From contig CAKPNI010000011.1 in NCBI GenBank assembly GCA_934168355.1, positions 1 through 47,877 on the forward strand: a DNA stretch of 47,877 nucleotides, written 5' to 3'. Source of the stretch: an uncultured Clostridia bacterium (GTDB lineage Bacteria > Bacillota > Clostridia > TANB77 > CAG-508). Shown in pieces: positions 28,276 to 36,477 of this stretch (position 1 is its first letter; the number at the start of each line of letters is the position of its first letter). A program made the translations under genes and the position numbers. The notes below the pieces were generated by a model. It saw nothing but the letters and a program-made list of their open reading frames with translations. It had not been told where the DNA came from and searched no databases.

Positions 28276-28336
28276 GCCTGATTTGCAATAGGGCAGAAGG
28301 ATACTTTTCCTTTCCTTCTGCACTGAAATAGCAGGC
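28276..28336 (+). promoter_or_regulatory. Structured leader before the sigma-like gene
   Basis: Nested pairing: an outer stem GCCTG (28276-28280) with CAGGC (28332-28336) encloses a 9-bp hairpin GCAGAAGGA/TCCTTCTGC (28293-28301 and 28313-28321). The leader ends shortly before AAGGGAGG and the ATG at 28359. The rest of the gap 28004-28358 shows only A+T-rich promoter-like sequence. It could be an attenuator or a protein-binding leader of a mobile element. Confidence 0.45.
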
Positions 28337-28358
28337 AAAAGGAAGGGAGGACTTTTAA

Positions 28359-28895
28359 ATGAAAAGTCATAAAACAAAACAAGAAAACAGAGGTACTTAT
28401 ACCTACATCTTTGACGATGGAACTAAAATCACAATCAAGCCAGGAGAGGAAGGAGTAACAGAGGAGTTCATCAAGAAGTTACATTCTTTAGATGATTCAG
28501 AGGTTTACTACAATCATAAGAACTGGCATAGACCATTATCTGAAAAAGAAAAACAAGATATTAAGGATTGGGAAGAAAAACACCCAGGCGAAAAATATCA
28601 AGAGATATGGAACTTATCTATTGATTCAATCTTTGATGAGGAAGAAAATCAGGACAAGTGTATCTATCTTGCAGATAATACGACTGCTGTAGAAGATGCA
28701 TCCGATGAAGTAGATAGACTAAGAGAAGTTGTTTCAATGATGACTGAAAAACAACAAAGAGTATATGAACTTCATTTCCTAGAAGGTTATTCACTTACTG
28801 AAGTAGCTGCAATTATGGAAACTTCTATACCAAGTGTTCATAAACATAAAGAAAAAATTTTGAAATTTATAAAAGAAAATTTCAAGAGAGGTTAA
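28359..28895 (+). CDS. Sigma-70 region-4-like factor of a mobile element
   Basis: A 178-aa protein. The N-terminus (TYTYIFDDGTKITIKPGEEG) is a beta-rich domain, the middle is acidic, and the C-terminus (about 127-175) is a sigma region 4 HTH: 'MTEKQQRVYELHFLEGYSLT' then 'EVAAIMETSIPSVHKHKEKI'. Region 2 is not visible, so it is not a full sigma factor. Such proteins stand next to serine recombinases in clostridial integrative elements, and here a recombinase remnant starts right after the stop. It probably controlled element genes. AAGGGAGG precedes the ATG, with a structured leader further upstream. It looks intact although the recombinase is broken. Confidence 0.75.
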   Translation: MKSHKTKQENRGTYTYIFDDGTKITIKPGEEGVTEEFIKKLHSLDDSEVYYNHKNWHRPLSEKEKQDIKDWEEKHPGEKYQEIWNLSIDSIFDEEENQDKCIYLADNTTAVEDASDEVDRLREVVSMMTEKQQRVYELHFLEGYSLTEVAAIMETSIPSVHKHKEKILKFIKENFKRG

Positions 28896-29405
28896 GCAAG
28901 AAATACTGTAGACAGTCTTACAACAATTAGAAGTTTGAAAGAAATAGGTTGTAAATACTATGTAGAAAATAATCATGAGGCAATTATAAGTCCAGAAATA
29001 TTTGAAATAGTACAAGCTGAGATTGAAAGACGAGGCAAATTAAATGGAAAATATAGCGGATTAGATATTCTTACTGCCAAAATTATAAAAGAAGACATAC
29101 AAAATAGATTTATTAAAGTGATTAATGAAATAATAACTAATAAGGATGAAATTATTGAAAACATAAAAGCTGTTAGTAAATCAATGTGTAATGTAGATAA
29201 ACTTGAAAGTCAAAAAGATGAAGTTGATAAAGATATGAGTGACTTAGCTATAAAAATCTTTGAAAATGGATATGATGCAAGATTTCAAACTGCACAAATG
29301 ATTCCAGTACTAAACTCCTACTTTCTCACATATAAATTAAACAGAAAAAACAAGGAAGCGGTGAGAAAATATGGAAAGAACAATGACGGTCGAAGAAAAA
29401 ATTAG
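28896..29405 (+). pseudogene. Large serine recombinase remnant with internal deletions
   Basis: The open frame has no good start. It begins ARNTVDSLTTIRSLKEIG, part of the catalytic resolvase domain around the 'ARNTVD' motif, then jumps to CKYYVENNHEAIISPEIF and EIVQAEIERRG, the start of the recombinase domain, and skips the zinc ribbon to reach a helical C-terminus. The catalytic serine end, about 200 middle residues and the zinc ribbon are missing. It can no longer recombine. It follows the sigma-like gene directly, and its last codons overlap the start of spoIVFA. It marks the right edge of the island; the element that brought the defence genes is probably fixed in place. Confidence 0.8.
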
Positions 29406-30274
29406 AAGAGCAGAAGAAATATACAACAGGCGAAACGGAAATAATTACACATATCAAAATTACTCTCAAAAATCAAAAAAAGGCCCAAGCTTAATGCAAA
29501 GAATGATAAAACAAATAATAATATGTTTCATGATATATGGAATATTTTATATAGTAACAAATAGAGAATATTATCTATCACAAGAATTCAAAAACCAAAT
29601 AGAAAACAAAGCATCACAAAATGAGGTAACAAAAAAAGCATATAACTGGTTAAATGAACAAATACCTAAATGTATAAATCAAATAAATCAATTCACAAAA
29701 AAAGAAGAGAAACAAACAGAGCAAACAAAAAATGAAGAACAGCAAGTAGAAGAAACAACAAGTGTGGTGGAAAATCAAACAGAAATTTCTCAAACCATAA
29801 ATGAAGAAAATATAGGAGGAGCAACAGAAGAAACAGCGCAAAGTGAAAAAACGCAAGAACAAAAAGATGTAGAAAAAATAAAAAATACAACAAACTTTAT
29901 AAAGCCAATTGATGGAACAATAAGCTCAACATTTGGATGGCGAACGCCAACGACTGCAACGGTTCCGAAATACCATACGGGATTAGATATAGCAGCGAAA
30001 ACAGGAACAAAAATAAAATCGGCTACAAATGGGAAAATAATACTTGCATCATCCGAAGGAGATTATGGTAAACATTATAAAATACAAACAGATGATGTAA
30101 TTTTAATATATGCTCATTGCAGTAAATTATATTTAAATGAGGGAGATACTGTATCTCAAGGGCAAGAAATTGCAGAGGTTGGGTCAACAGGAAATTCAAC
30201 TCGGACCGCACTTGCATTTTGAAATAAGAAGAGAGGATAGATTAGTAGATCCACAACTAATTCTAGAGTTTTAG
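29371..30274 (+). pseudogene. spoIVFA: SpoIVFA-like M23 protein, frameshifted near the end
   Basis: The N-terminus is cytoplasmic (1-45), one membrane helix follows (about 46-62, IIICFMIYGIFYIV), then a Q/E/K-rich linker, then a LytM/M23 domain with FGWRT and HTGLDIAA. The continuous frame stops at 30222 after GSTGNSTRTALAF. A one-base removal near 30202 (AACTCGGACC) restores the expected GPHLHFE end and a stop at 30274, just before spoIVFB. SpoIVFA holds the SpoIVFB protease in the outer forespore membrane and keeps it inactive until a forespore signal arrives. The neighbouring M50 protease supports the name. The ATG at 29371 has GGTGAG upstream and overlaps the recombinase remnant, so the original promoter region may be lost. 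The shift may be a sequence error. Confidence 0.8.
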
Positions 30275-30280
30275 TGAAGT

Positions 30281-30946
30281 ATGTTTTTTAGAGTAGATTT
30301 AAAAATATTTATATTTTTAGTAATATTATATTTTACAAAACAAATTGAAATTTATTCGTTTATAATGATGTTTGCGTTTCTACATGAATTAGGGCATTTA
30401 CTAGCTGGAATAATGTTAAAAATGAAAGTAAAAAGAATGTCAATCATGCCAACCGGATTTTCGATAGAATTTGCATTGGAAGAAAGCGATTATAACAAAA
30501 AAATTTTGAAATCAAATATGCTAGAAGTAAAAAAAATAATAATTGCAATAGCGGGGCCACTAGTAAATTTAATAGTAATAATTATAATGCTCTTTTCAAA
30601 CTCAAAAAATGAAAGCATAAGCAATATAACATATGCAAACTGTCTCATATTAATATTTAATTTATTACCAATATATCCATTAGATGGTGGCAGAATCTTG
30701 AAATCCATATTATGTTTAATGAAAAAAAGGAAAAATAGTATTTTATATACTAATAAAGTATCAAATATGACATTATTTATGGTATCATTTTTATTTAGTA
30801 TATTAATCTACTATTACAAAAATTGGTCAATTATAGTTATATTAACGTATTTATGGTATATAGTAATCAAAGAAAATAGGATATCAAGAATGAAATTAAG
30901 ACTGTATGATGAAATAGATAGAATGGAATTAATAAATAAAAAATGA
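30281..30946 (+). CDS. spoIVFB: SpoIVFB-type site-2 intramembrane metalloprotease
   Basis: A 221-aa M50 protease with HELGH (H35, E36, H39) in the first conserved membrane helix and NLLPIYPLDGG with D135 as the third zinc ligand. Several hydrophobic helices cover 8-32, 85-105, 118-130 and 155-190. In sporulating Firmicutes this enzyme cleaves pro-sigma-K in the mother cell. It starts 7 nt after the restored spoIVFA stop, so the two form an operon. The usual C-terminal CBS domain of the Bacillus enzyme is absent, which makes it shorter (Bacillus about 288 aa), as in some Clostridia. The ribosome binding site is weak, suggesting coupling to spoIVFA translation. Confidence 0.85.
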   Translation: MFFRVDLKIFIFLVILYFTKQIEIYSFIMMFAFLHELGHLLAGIMLKMKVKRMSIMPTGFSIEFALEESDYNKKILKSNMLEVKKIIIAIAGPLVNLIVIIIMLFSNSKNESISNITYANCLILIFNLLPIYPLDGGRILKSILCLMKKRKNSILYTNKVSNMTLFMVSFLFSILIYYYKNWSIIVILTYLWYIVIKENRISRMKLRLYDEIDRMELINKK

Positions 30947-30953
30947 AAAAATA

Positions 30954-30982
30954 TGTACAATTAATGAGAATTATGTTATAAT
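30954..30982 (+). promoter_or_regulatory. Sortase gene promoter
   Basis: TGTACA (30954-30959), a 17-nt spacer and TATAAT (30977-30982), upstream of GGAGGG and the ATG at 31013. Confidence 0.6.
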
Positions 30983-31012
30983 AAAAATATCTGATGAAAC
31001 GGAGGGATAAAT

Positions 31013-31681
31013 ATGTTTGAAACAAAATATAGCAAATTTTTAACAATATTGTTAGTAATTATAATAGTAACAATAATTGGGCTTGGAGGATATTTAGGAT
31101 ATAATTATTACAAAAATTATACGATAGGGAATGATGCAGAAAAATATGTATCATCATTTGTAGAAGAAGTTGGAAATACAACTACAAAATCAAATACAAC
31201 AGATGACCAAGGAAGTATTTCAGATAATATTACATCAATTGAAGAAACATCAGGCAATTCAGAAAAAAAACAAACATATAAAGGATTTAATGTTTTAGGA
31301 ACAATAGAAATACCAAAAACGAATGTAAAATATCCTATTTTGGAAGGACCTGCAAGTAGCAACAAAATTGAAGTGGCTGTAGCAGTACAATATCCTTTAA
31401 ATACAAAATTAAATACAGAGGGAAATATTGTTATAGCTGGGCATAATTACAGAAATGGAACATTCTTTTCAGATAATCAAAAGCTATCAAATGGAGATAA
31501 AATATATATAACAGACTTAAATGGAAGCAAAATAGAATATGAAATTTATAATATATATATAACAGATCTAAATGATAATTCATTCTATAATAGAGACACA
31601 GATGGAAACAAAGAAATAACATTATATTCTTGTACAGATGATTTATCAGGAAGATTAATTGTAGAGGCAAGAGCAAAATAA
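31013..31681 (+). CDS. Sortase
   Basis: A 222-aa transpeptidase anchored by an N-terminal membrane helix (about 9-30), with a Ser/Thr/Asn linker to about 90 and the sortase beta-barrel after it. Catalytic residues are visible: H144 (AGHNYRN), C207 (TLYSC) and R214 (SGRLIVEA). Sortases cut cell-wall sorting signals and attach proteins to peptidoglycan or to each other. The TLYSC form and overall length suggest class D or a related class; I cannot be sure. No substrate with an LPxTG-like tail is in the window. It has its own promoter and a strong terminator, so it is a single-gene unit. Confidence 0.9.
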   Translation: MFETKYSKFLTILLVIIIVTIIGLGGYLGYNYYKNYTIGNDAEKYVSSFVEEVGNTTTKSNTTDDQGSISDNITSIEETSGNSEKKQTYKGFNVLGTIEIPKTNVKYPILEGPASSNKIEVAVAVQYPLNTKLNTEGNIVIAGHNYRNGTFFSDNQKLSNGDKIYITDLNGSKIEYEIYNIYITDLNDNSFYNRDTDGNKEITLYSCTDDLSGRLIVEARAK

Positions 31682-31719
31682 ATAAAGGAATTTTTAAAAT
31701 TCCTTTATTTTTTTTTCTC
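31682..31719 (+). terminator. Sortase gene terminator
   Basis: An AT-rich hairpin ATAAAGGAATT/AATTCCTTTAT with a short TTTAA loop, followed by a T run. Confidence 0.85.
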
Positions 31720-31754
31720 AATCGTATATAATAATGCAAAATGGAGGTAAAGCA

Positions 31755-33755
31755 ATGAATAAAACAGAAGCAAAAAAAAGAATGGAAGAATTAATAAAAA
31801 AGACATCATATTATGCCCAAAAATATTATGATGATGACAATCCAGAAATAAGTGATTTCGAATATGATATGTTAATGTTAGAATTAAAAGAATTAGAAAA
31901 AAAATATCCAGAATTCATACAAAAAGAATCATATACACAACATGTAGGAGGAAATGTAAAAGCAGGATTTAGTAAAGTACAGCATGAAGTACCATTACTA
32001 AGTATGCAAGATATGTTTAACCTAGAAGAGATAGATGACTATGTAAATAAAATACAAAAACAAGCAGAAGAAAATGAAATAGAAAACAAAAATTTTGTTG
32101 TAGAAACAAAAATAGATGGACTAACAGCATCACTTGAATATAAAGATGGAATATTTGTAAGAGGTTCAACAAGAGGAAATGGCTTGGTCGGAGAAGATGT
32201 TACAGAAAATTTAAAAACAATAAAAAATATACCAAAAGAGCTTACAGAAAAAGTAACAATAACAGTGCGTGGAGAAGTTTTTATAAGCAGTAAAGACTTT
32301 GAAAAAATGAACCAAGAAAGAGAAGAAAAAGGGGAAGAAACATTTGCAAATGCGCGTAACGCGGCAGCAGGTTCTTTAAGACAATTAGACAGTAAAATAA
32401 CAAAAACAAGGCCACTAGATATTTATGTATATAATATTCAAAAAATAGAGGGAAAAGAAATTACATCACATTATGAAGCATTAAAATACCTAGAAAAATT
32501 AGGATTTAATATAAACCCAATAAAAATTTTCTGTAAAAATGAACAAGATGTAAATGAAGCAATAAAAGAAATCGGAAATAAAAGAGATAGCTTAACATTT
32601 GGAATAGATGGAGCAGTTATAAAGGTAGACGATTTAAGATTTAGAGAAATATTAGGAACAACAGCCAAAAATCCAAGATGGCAAATAGCATATAAATATC
32701 CACCAGAGCAGAAAAAAACAAAATTAATAGATATAGTATGTAATGTAGGAAGAACAGGTGTAATAACACCACTTGCAATTTTAGAACCAGTAAGCCTTGC
32801 GGGGTCTACAATATCAAAAACAACACTTCATAATGAAGACTTTATAAAAGAAAAAGAAATAAAAATAGGAGATACTGTTGTAATACAAAAAGCAGGAGAT
32901 GTAATACCAGAAATAGTTAAAGTAATAAAAGAAGAAAGAACAGGAGAAGAAAAAGACTTTAAAATGCCAGAAGTATGCCCTGTATGTGGAGCAAAAACTG
33001 TAAGAGAAGAGGGAGAAGCAGCAGTAAGGTGTACAGGAACGGAGTGTCCTGCAAAGCTGTATAGAAATTTAGTACATTTTGTATCTCGTGAAGCCATGAA
33101 TATAGATGGTTTAGGAGAAAATATAATAGACCAACTAATGGATAGAAAACTTATTTCAAATGTAGCAGATATATATAATTTAACATTTGAAGATGTTGCA
33201 ACATTAAAAAAGAATGGAACCAAATTTGCTACAAATTTAATAAATGCAATTGAAAACAGCAAGCAAAATGACCTATATAGACTAATTACAGCATTAGGAA
33301 TAATGCATATTGGAGGAAAAGCTTCCAAAGTACTTGCAAAAAAATTTAAAAATATAGATAATTTGGCAAATGCAAGTTTAGAAGAATTGTCAGAAATTGA
33401 TGATATAGGACCAATAATGGCTCAAAGTATAGTAGAATTTTTTGCTCAGCCACAAACAAAAGATTTAATAGAAAGATTAAAGCAAGCAGGAGTAAATACA
33501 AAAGCAAAAGAATGTGAAAATGAAGATAATAGATTTGAGGGAAAAACTTTTGTACTTACAGGAAGTCTAGAAAAATTTACTCGTGATGAGGCAACAAATA
33601 TTATAGAAAAATTTGGAGGAAAAGTATCTGGTTCAGTGTCTAAAAAAACTGCATATTTAGTTGCAGGAGAAGACGCAGGAAGCAAACTAGAAAAAGCAAG
33701 AACACTCGGAACAACAATTTTGACAGAAGATGAATTTTTAGAAATGATAAAATAA
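31755..33755 (+). CDS. ligA: NAD+-dependent DNA ligase
   Basis: A 666-aa ligase that seals nicks in replication and repair using NAD+. The N-terminal Ia domain has YYDDDNPEISDFEYD, the adenylation motif is ETKIDG (K119), and NAAAGSLRQLD follows. The OB fold comes next, then a Cys4 zinc finger (CPVCG ... C-TGTECPAK), helix-hairpin-helix motifs (LGIMHIGGKA, IDDIGPIMAQSI) and a C-terminal BRCT domain (GKTFVLTGSLEKFTRDEA). Length is typical. ATG 31755 is used because GGAGG stands 8 nt before it; the upstream ATG at 31734 precedes that site. Confidence 0.98.
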   Translation: MNKTEAKKRMEELIKKTSYYAQKYYDDDNPEISDFEYDMLMLELKELEKKYPEFIQKESYTQHVGGNVKAGFSKVQHEVPLLSMQDMFNLEEIDDYVNKIQKQAEENEIENKNFVVETKIDGLTASLEYKDGIFVRGSTRGNGLVGEDVTENLKTIKNIPKELTEKVTITVRGEVFISSKDFEKMNQEREEKGEETFANARNAAAGSLRQLDSKITKTRPLDIYVYNIQKIEGKEITSHYEALKYLEKLGFNINPIKIFCKNEQDVNEAIKEIGNKRDSLTFGIDGAVIKVDDLRFREILGTTAKNPRWQIAYKYPPEQKKTKLIDIVCNVGRTGVITPLAILEPVSLAGSTISKTTLHNEDFIKEKEIKIGDTVVIQKAGDVIPEIVKVIKEERTGEEKDFKMPEVCPVCGAKTVREEGEAAVRCTGTECPAKLYRNLVHFVSREAMNIDGLGENIIDQLMDRKLISNVADIYNLTFEDVATLKKNGTKFATNLINAIENSKQNDLYRLITALGIMHIGGKASKVLAKKFKNIDNLANASLEELSEIDDIGPIMAQSIVEFFAQPQTKDLIERLKQAGVNTKAKECENEDNRFEGKTFVLTGSLEKFTRDEATNIIEKFGGKVSGSVSKKTAYLVAGEDAGSKLEKARTLGTTILTEDEFLEMIK

Positions 33756-33825
33756 CTCATTAAAACCCATTGGGACCGGTTCTTTTTGAGCAAAAATAAT
33801 GAAAAAGAATCGCTTTAAATGAGAC
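33756..33825. repeat. Palindromic repeat copy D (degenerate)
   Basis: One clear GGGACCGGTTCTTTTT unit (33772-33787) and a decayed inverted partner (GAAAAAGAATCGC). Outer arms CTCATTAAA and TTTAAATGAG can pair. It ends at GACGAAAGGA, the ribosome binding site of the next gene, as in copy B. Confidence 0.65.
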
Positions 33826-33841
33826 GAAAGGAATATAAGTT

Positions 33842-34084
33842 ATGGAAGATTATACTTTTGAAATGATGTATGAAGATTTAAGAAATGGCTATCAAATTTA
33901 TTATACTTATGTTAGAAACAGATATTTATTATTTAGAACTGCAAAAAATTGTTATACACAGAAACTTATTACAGAAAATAGCAAAAATCCACATCCTAAA
34001 ACGACAATGCTTACATTAAAAAGAGTTCGCGAAATTTTCCCTTTTATGGAGGACATTGAATATAAAGTTGGAATAGATAATTAG
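33842..34084 (+). CDS. Small 80-aa protein of unknown function
   Basis: An aromatic-rich soluble protein: FEMMYEDLRNGYQIYYTYVR, then RYLLFRTAKNCYTQKLI, and a basic middle. AAAGGA lies 9 nt before the ATG and an intrinsic terminator follows, so it is probably expressed. The position after ligA and the compact fold suggest a conserved clostridial protein. No family or function recognised. There is no membrane segment. Confidence 0.6.
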   Translation: MEDYTFEMMYEDLRNGYQIYYTYVRNRYLLFRTAKNCYTQKLITENSKNPHPKTTMLTLKRVREIFPFMEDIEYKVGIDN

Positions 34085-34106
34085 AATTTATAAATCAGTA
34101 AAATGA

Positions 34107-34142
34107 ATTATAGGAGAAAACATTCTTCTATAATTTTTTTAT
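34107..34142 (+). terminator. Terminator after the 80-aa gene
   Basis: Stem ATTATAGGAGAA/TTCTTCTATAAT (one G-T pair) with a short loop and seven T residues. It isolates the agr locus from ligA transcription. Confidence 0.85.
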
Positions 34143-34278
34143 GAAATAAAGCAAAATTTATATAAAAATAACTAACAAAAAATTTACAAATAAAAGAGTG
34201 CTTTTTATAAATAAAATGAATAATTTTAAAAAATATATGCTAAAATTAAACCAGCTTAAGAGAAGCGAGGTGATTAAG

Positions 34279-34908
34279 GTGATAGACAAAATATGTTTAT
34301 TCTTAACCGAAAAAATACGAAAGGAAATGCCAGATGTTGATGATGAAAGAGCAGAAATAATAAACTATGGTTTGCACCTAGTAATAGGTGAACTTCCTAA
34401 AAATTTTATTATTTTGGGATTATCTTATATTTTGGGAGTTTTCAAACTAACATTATTAACTGTAATTTTATTATTACCATATAGAGCAGTTTCTGGGGGA
34501 TTTCATTTAAAGACACATATTGGATGTATAGTTGGAACAACACTTATATACTGCGGCGTAGCAAAAATATCAAATTATATCATTTTCAACAACCTAATTT
34601 TAAAATATGTAATTGCCTTGTCAGTCTGGATATTCGGAATGATAATGGTCCATTTGTACGCACCAGCAGATACAGAAAATGTCCCTATACTGTCAAAGAA
34701 AGAAAGGAAACAGAAGAAAATATTGTCTTACATATTTTTAAGTGTTGCTATTTTGGTTGCTTGTATAATACCAAATAATGAGATCTCAAATATTTTGATT
34801 TTTGGATATCTCGTTCAAAGTATAACAATAACAAGATTTGCATACAAATTAACCAAAAATAAATATGGTTATGAAGTATACAAAGATGATTGTATCTCTA
34901 ATACATAG
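34279..34908 (+). CDS. agrB: AgrB: autoinducing-peptide processing protease and exporter
   Basis: A 209-aa multi-pass membrane peptidase that cuts the AgrD C-terminus and forms the thiolactone ring. Catalytic residues appear in the classic spacing: H76 in VSGGFH and C83 in HIGC, almost the same numbers as S. aureus AgrB (77 and 84). That supports the GTG start at 34279, which has GAGG 8 nt upstream, rather than the longer frame from 34198. Hydrophobic helices lie at about 40-68, 83-105, 107-125 and 145-190. agrD follows 74 nt downstream. AgrC and AgrA are encoded convergently nearby. Confidence 0.95.
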   Translation: MIDKICLFLTEKIRKEMPDVDDERAEIINYGLHLVIGELPKNFIILGLSYILGVFKLTLLTVILLLPYRAVSGGFHLKTHIGCIVGTTLIYCGVAKISNYIIFNNLILKYVIALSVWIFGMIMVHLYAPADTENVPILSKKERKQKKILSYIFLSVAILVACIIPNNEISNILIFGYLVQSITITRFAYKLTKNKYGYEVYKDDCISNT

Positions 34909-34917
34909 AATAATAAT

Positions 34918-34952
34918 AAGATATTTTGCCGGCAATATCTTTTATTATATAA
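34918..34952 (+). promoter_or_regulatory. Hairpin between agrB and agrD
   Basis: An 8-bp stem AAGATATT/AATATCTT with loop TTGCCGGC, followed by an interrupted T-rich tract. It could act as a weak terminator, a processing site or an mRNA stabiliser that sets AgrD levels relative to AgrB. It lies upstream of GGGAGG and the agrD ATG. Confidence 0.5.
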
Positions 34953-34982
34953 AATTTTTTACATAAAAGGGAGGAATTTATT

Positions 34983-35102
34983 ATGTTAAAATTTTTAGCT
35001 AAGATTTCGGAAAAATATGCAAAATCTACTAATACAGCTTGCCATATATATTGGCTTATGCATCAACCAAAAATGCCAGCATCATTAATAAAAAAAGACT
35101 AA
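34983..35102 (+). CDS. agrD: AgrD: autoinducing peptide precursor (39 aa)
   Basis: A short gene that simple ORF calling misses. The N-terminus MLKFLAKISEKYAKS is an amphipathic membrane-binding leader. The core and tail TACHIYWLMHQPKMPASL match the clostridial AgrD pattern, in which Cys starts the ring and the conserved HQPxxP tail is removed by AgrB. If AgrB cuts before HQP, as in C. difficile and C. perfringens, the thiolactone would span CHIYWLM: seven residues instead of the usual five. A different cut is possible. GGGAGG lies 8 nt before the ATG. It is followed by a bidirectional terminator. Confidence 0.9.
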   Translation: MLKFLAKISEKYAKSTNTACHIYWLMHQPKMPASLIKKD

Positions 35103-35104
35103 TT

Positions 35105-35133
35105 AAAAAGGAGTATTTTGCATACTCCTTTTA
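35105..35133. terminator. Shared terminator between agrBD and agrAC
   Basis: An 11-bp stem AAAAGGAGTAT/ATACTCCTTTT with a 5-nt loop. A and T ends serve both convergent operons; the agrC stop codon (35131-35133) lies in the last arm. Confidence 0.8.
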
Positions 35134-36477
35134 GTAATAAATTTCTAAGCGTTGTTTGAAATATAAACCATTATGTTCGGTTATTAAGTTGACATTGTTG
35201 TTACGTTTCAGAAGTTGATTAACTTCCCATAAACCCATACCTAGATGATTTTCTTTTTCAGTTATACCTTTTTCAAAAATTTTTCTTGTATCAATATTTT
35301 TATTAATATAAGAATTTTCTATTTGAATAATTTGGGTATTGAGCTTTGAAGAATTTCTGAATATAATTTTCACTATTTTTTCATTTGAAGCAGAAGCTGC
35401 TTCAATAGCATTATCTAGAAATATCCCAAGCATTCTTGAAAAATCATATATTGGCATATGTAATGCTTTTAAATCAAAGAAAAATTCTAACTGGATATCT
35501 ACATTTTCATTTTTGGCTTTTTGATATTTAGTAGCTAGTAGATTATAAATACCGGGATTATTAATTAAAGTTGGATTTAGAAGAGCTATGTCATTTAGAC
35601 TTTGACATTCTTTTTCTAAGCTTGAATAATATACTTTTAATCCATTTATATCATTAGTATTAATAAAACCACCAATGGTGAAAATCATATTATCAAAGTC
35701 ATGTTTAAATGCTTTTACATTATCATAAAGAAATAAAAGAGTTCTATTATAATTTTCGGCATTTTCTAAATTTTGTGTAGTTACTTGTAATTCCATTACT
35801 TTGTTTAAGCTTAAAAAACTAATAAAAAAATAGGCTAGTAATGAAATAAAACTTAGTATAGTAACTCCTATATGCAAAAAATCAATATAAAAGAATGTTA
35901 TTGTTAGCTGTATACATAATGTGAAAAATCCTAATAAAGTATTTAATAAAATCATACGTTTATTTTTTTTGTTTATATCATTTACAAAGTGAAGAGTTAC
36001 TTTAATATTTCTTAATATAAGTGTTATAAAAAGTATCAGAGGGTATAATATAAACAAATATAGTAATCTGTAGAGTAGAGCGTTATATGCTTCTGAATAT
36101 GAAAGATTAGTTAAAACTAAAAAGGGTTTTAAAAGTAAGGTATTAGTAATTGCAAATACAGCTGTTGGAATTATAACAGCTAAAATTGTTTTTACTATAT
36201 TTAGCTTCAAATATAATTTTACAAATACAAATATCAGAAAATAGTTAAAAATGATATTGTATGGTGCAGGAATAATAAATTCACTGATAAGAGTTAATAG
36301 TGAAATAAAAGTAATATAAGTTATTTTTTGTTTTGGTTTATAATTGAAATCTAAAATGGAGGATAATAAAAGAAATCCAAGCCAAGCTTCAATTACAACT
36401 GTTGGTGCTGTGATAATTTTAGTTAATGTTTCATTTTCCATGGTTAAAAAATGCCATATACTATTTAACACTTCCAT
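35131..36477 (-). CDS. agrC: AgrC-type sensor histidine kinase
   Basis: A 448-aa membrane receptor. Six or seven hydrophobic helices fill residues about 22-225 (ligand-sensing part), then a dimerisation helix with H259 (AFKHDFDNM) and a GHKL ATPase domain with N-box-like FLDNAIEAA and G-box GMGLW (413-417). This is the HPK10 subfamily used by peptide-quorum systems. It should sense the cyclic peptide made from AgrD and phosphorylate AgrA. Its start overlaps the 3' end of agrA by 17 nt; AAAGGAG precedes the ATG. In staphylococci the order is BDCA on one strand; here A precedes C, and both run against BD. Confidence 0.93.
   Translation of the reverse strand: MEVLNSIWHFLTMENETLTKIITAPTVVIEAWLGFLLLSSILDFNYKPKQKITYITFISLLTLISEFIIPAPYNIIFNYFLIFVFVKLYLKLNIVKTILAVIIPTAVFAITNTLLLKPFLVLTNLSYSEAYNALLYRLLYLFILYPLILFITLILRNIKVTLHFVNDINKKNKRMILLNTLLGFFTLCIQLTITFFYIDFLHIGVTILSFISLLAYFFISFLSLNKVMELQVTTQNLENAENYNRTLLFLYDNVKAFKHDFDNMIFTIGGFINTNDINGLKVYYSSLEKECQSLNDIALLNPTLINNPGIYNLLATKYQKAKNENVDIQLEFFFDLKALHMPIYDFSRMLGIFLDNAIEAASASNEKIVKIIFRNSSKLNTQIIQIENSYINKNIDTRKIFEKGITEKENHLGMGLWEVNQLLKRNNNVNLITEHNGLYFKQRLEIYY

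Noticed and set aside
28165..28377. Minus-strand 70-aa ORF
   Set aside because: It covers the structured leader of the sigma-like gene and has no RBS.
34198..34278. Upstream start for AgrB
   Set aside because: No RBS; GTG 34279 has one and places the catalytic His and Cys at the family's usual positions.
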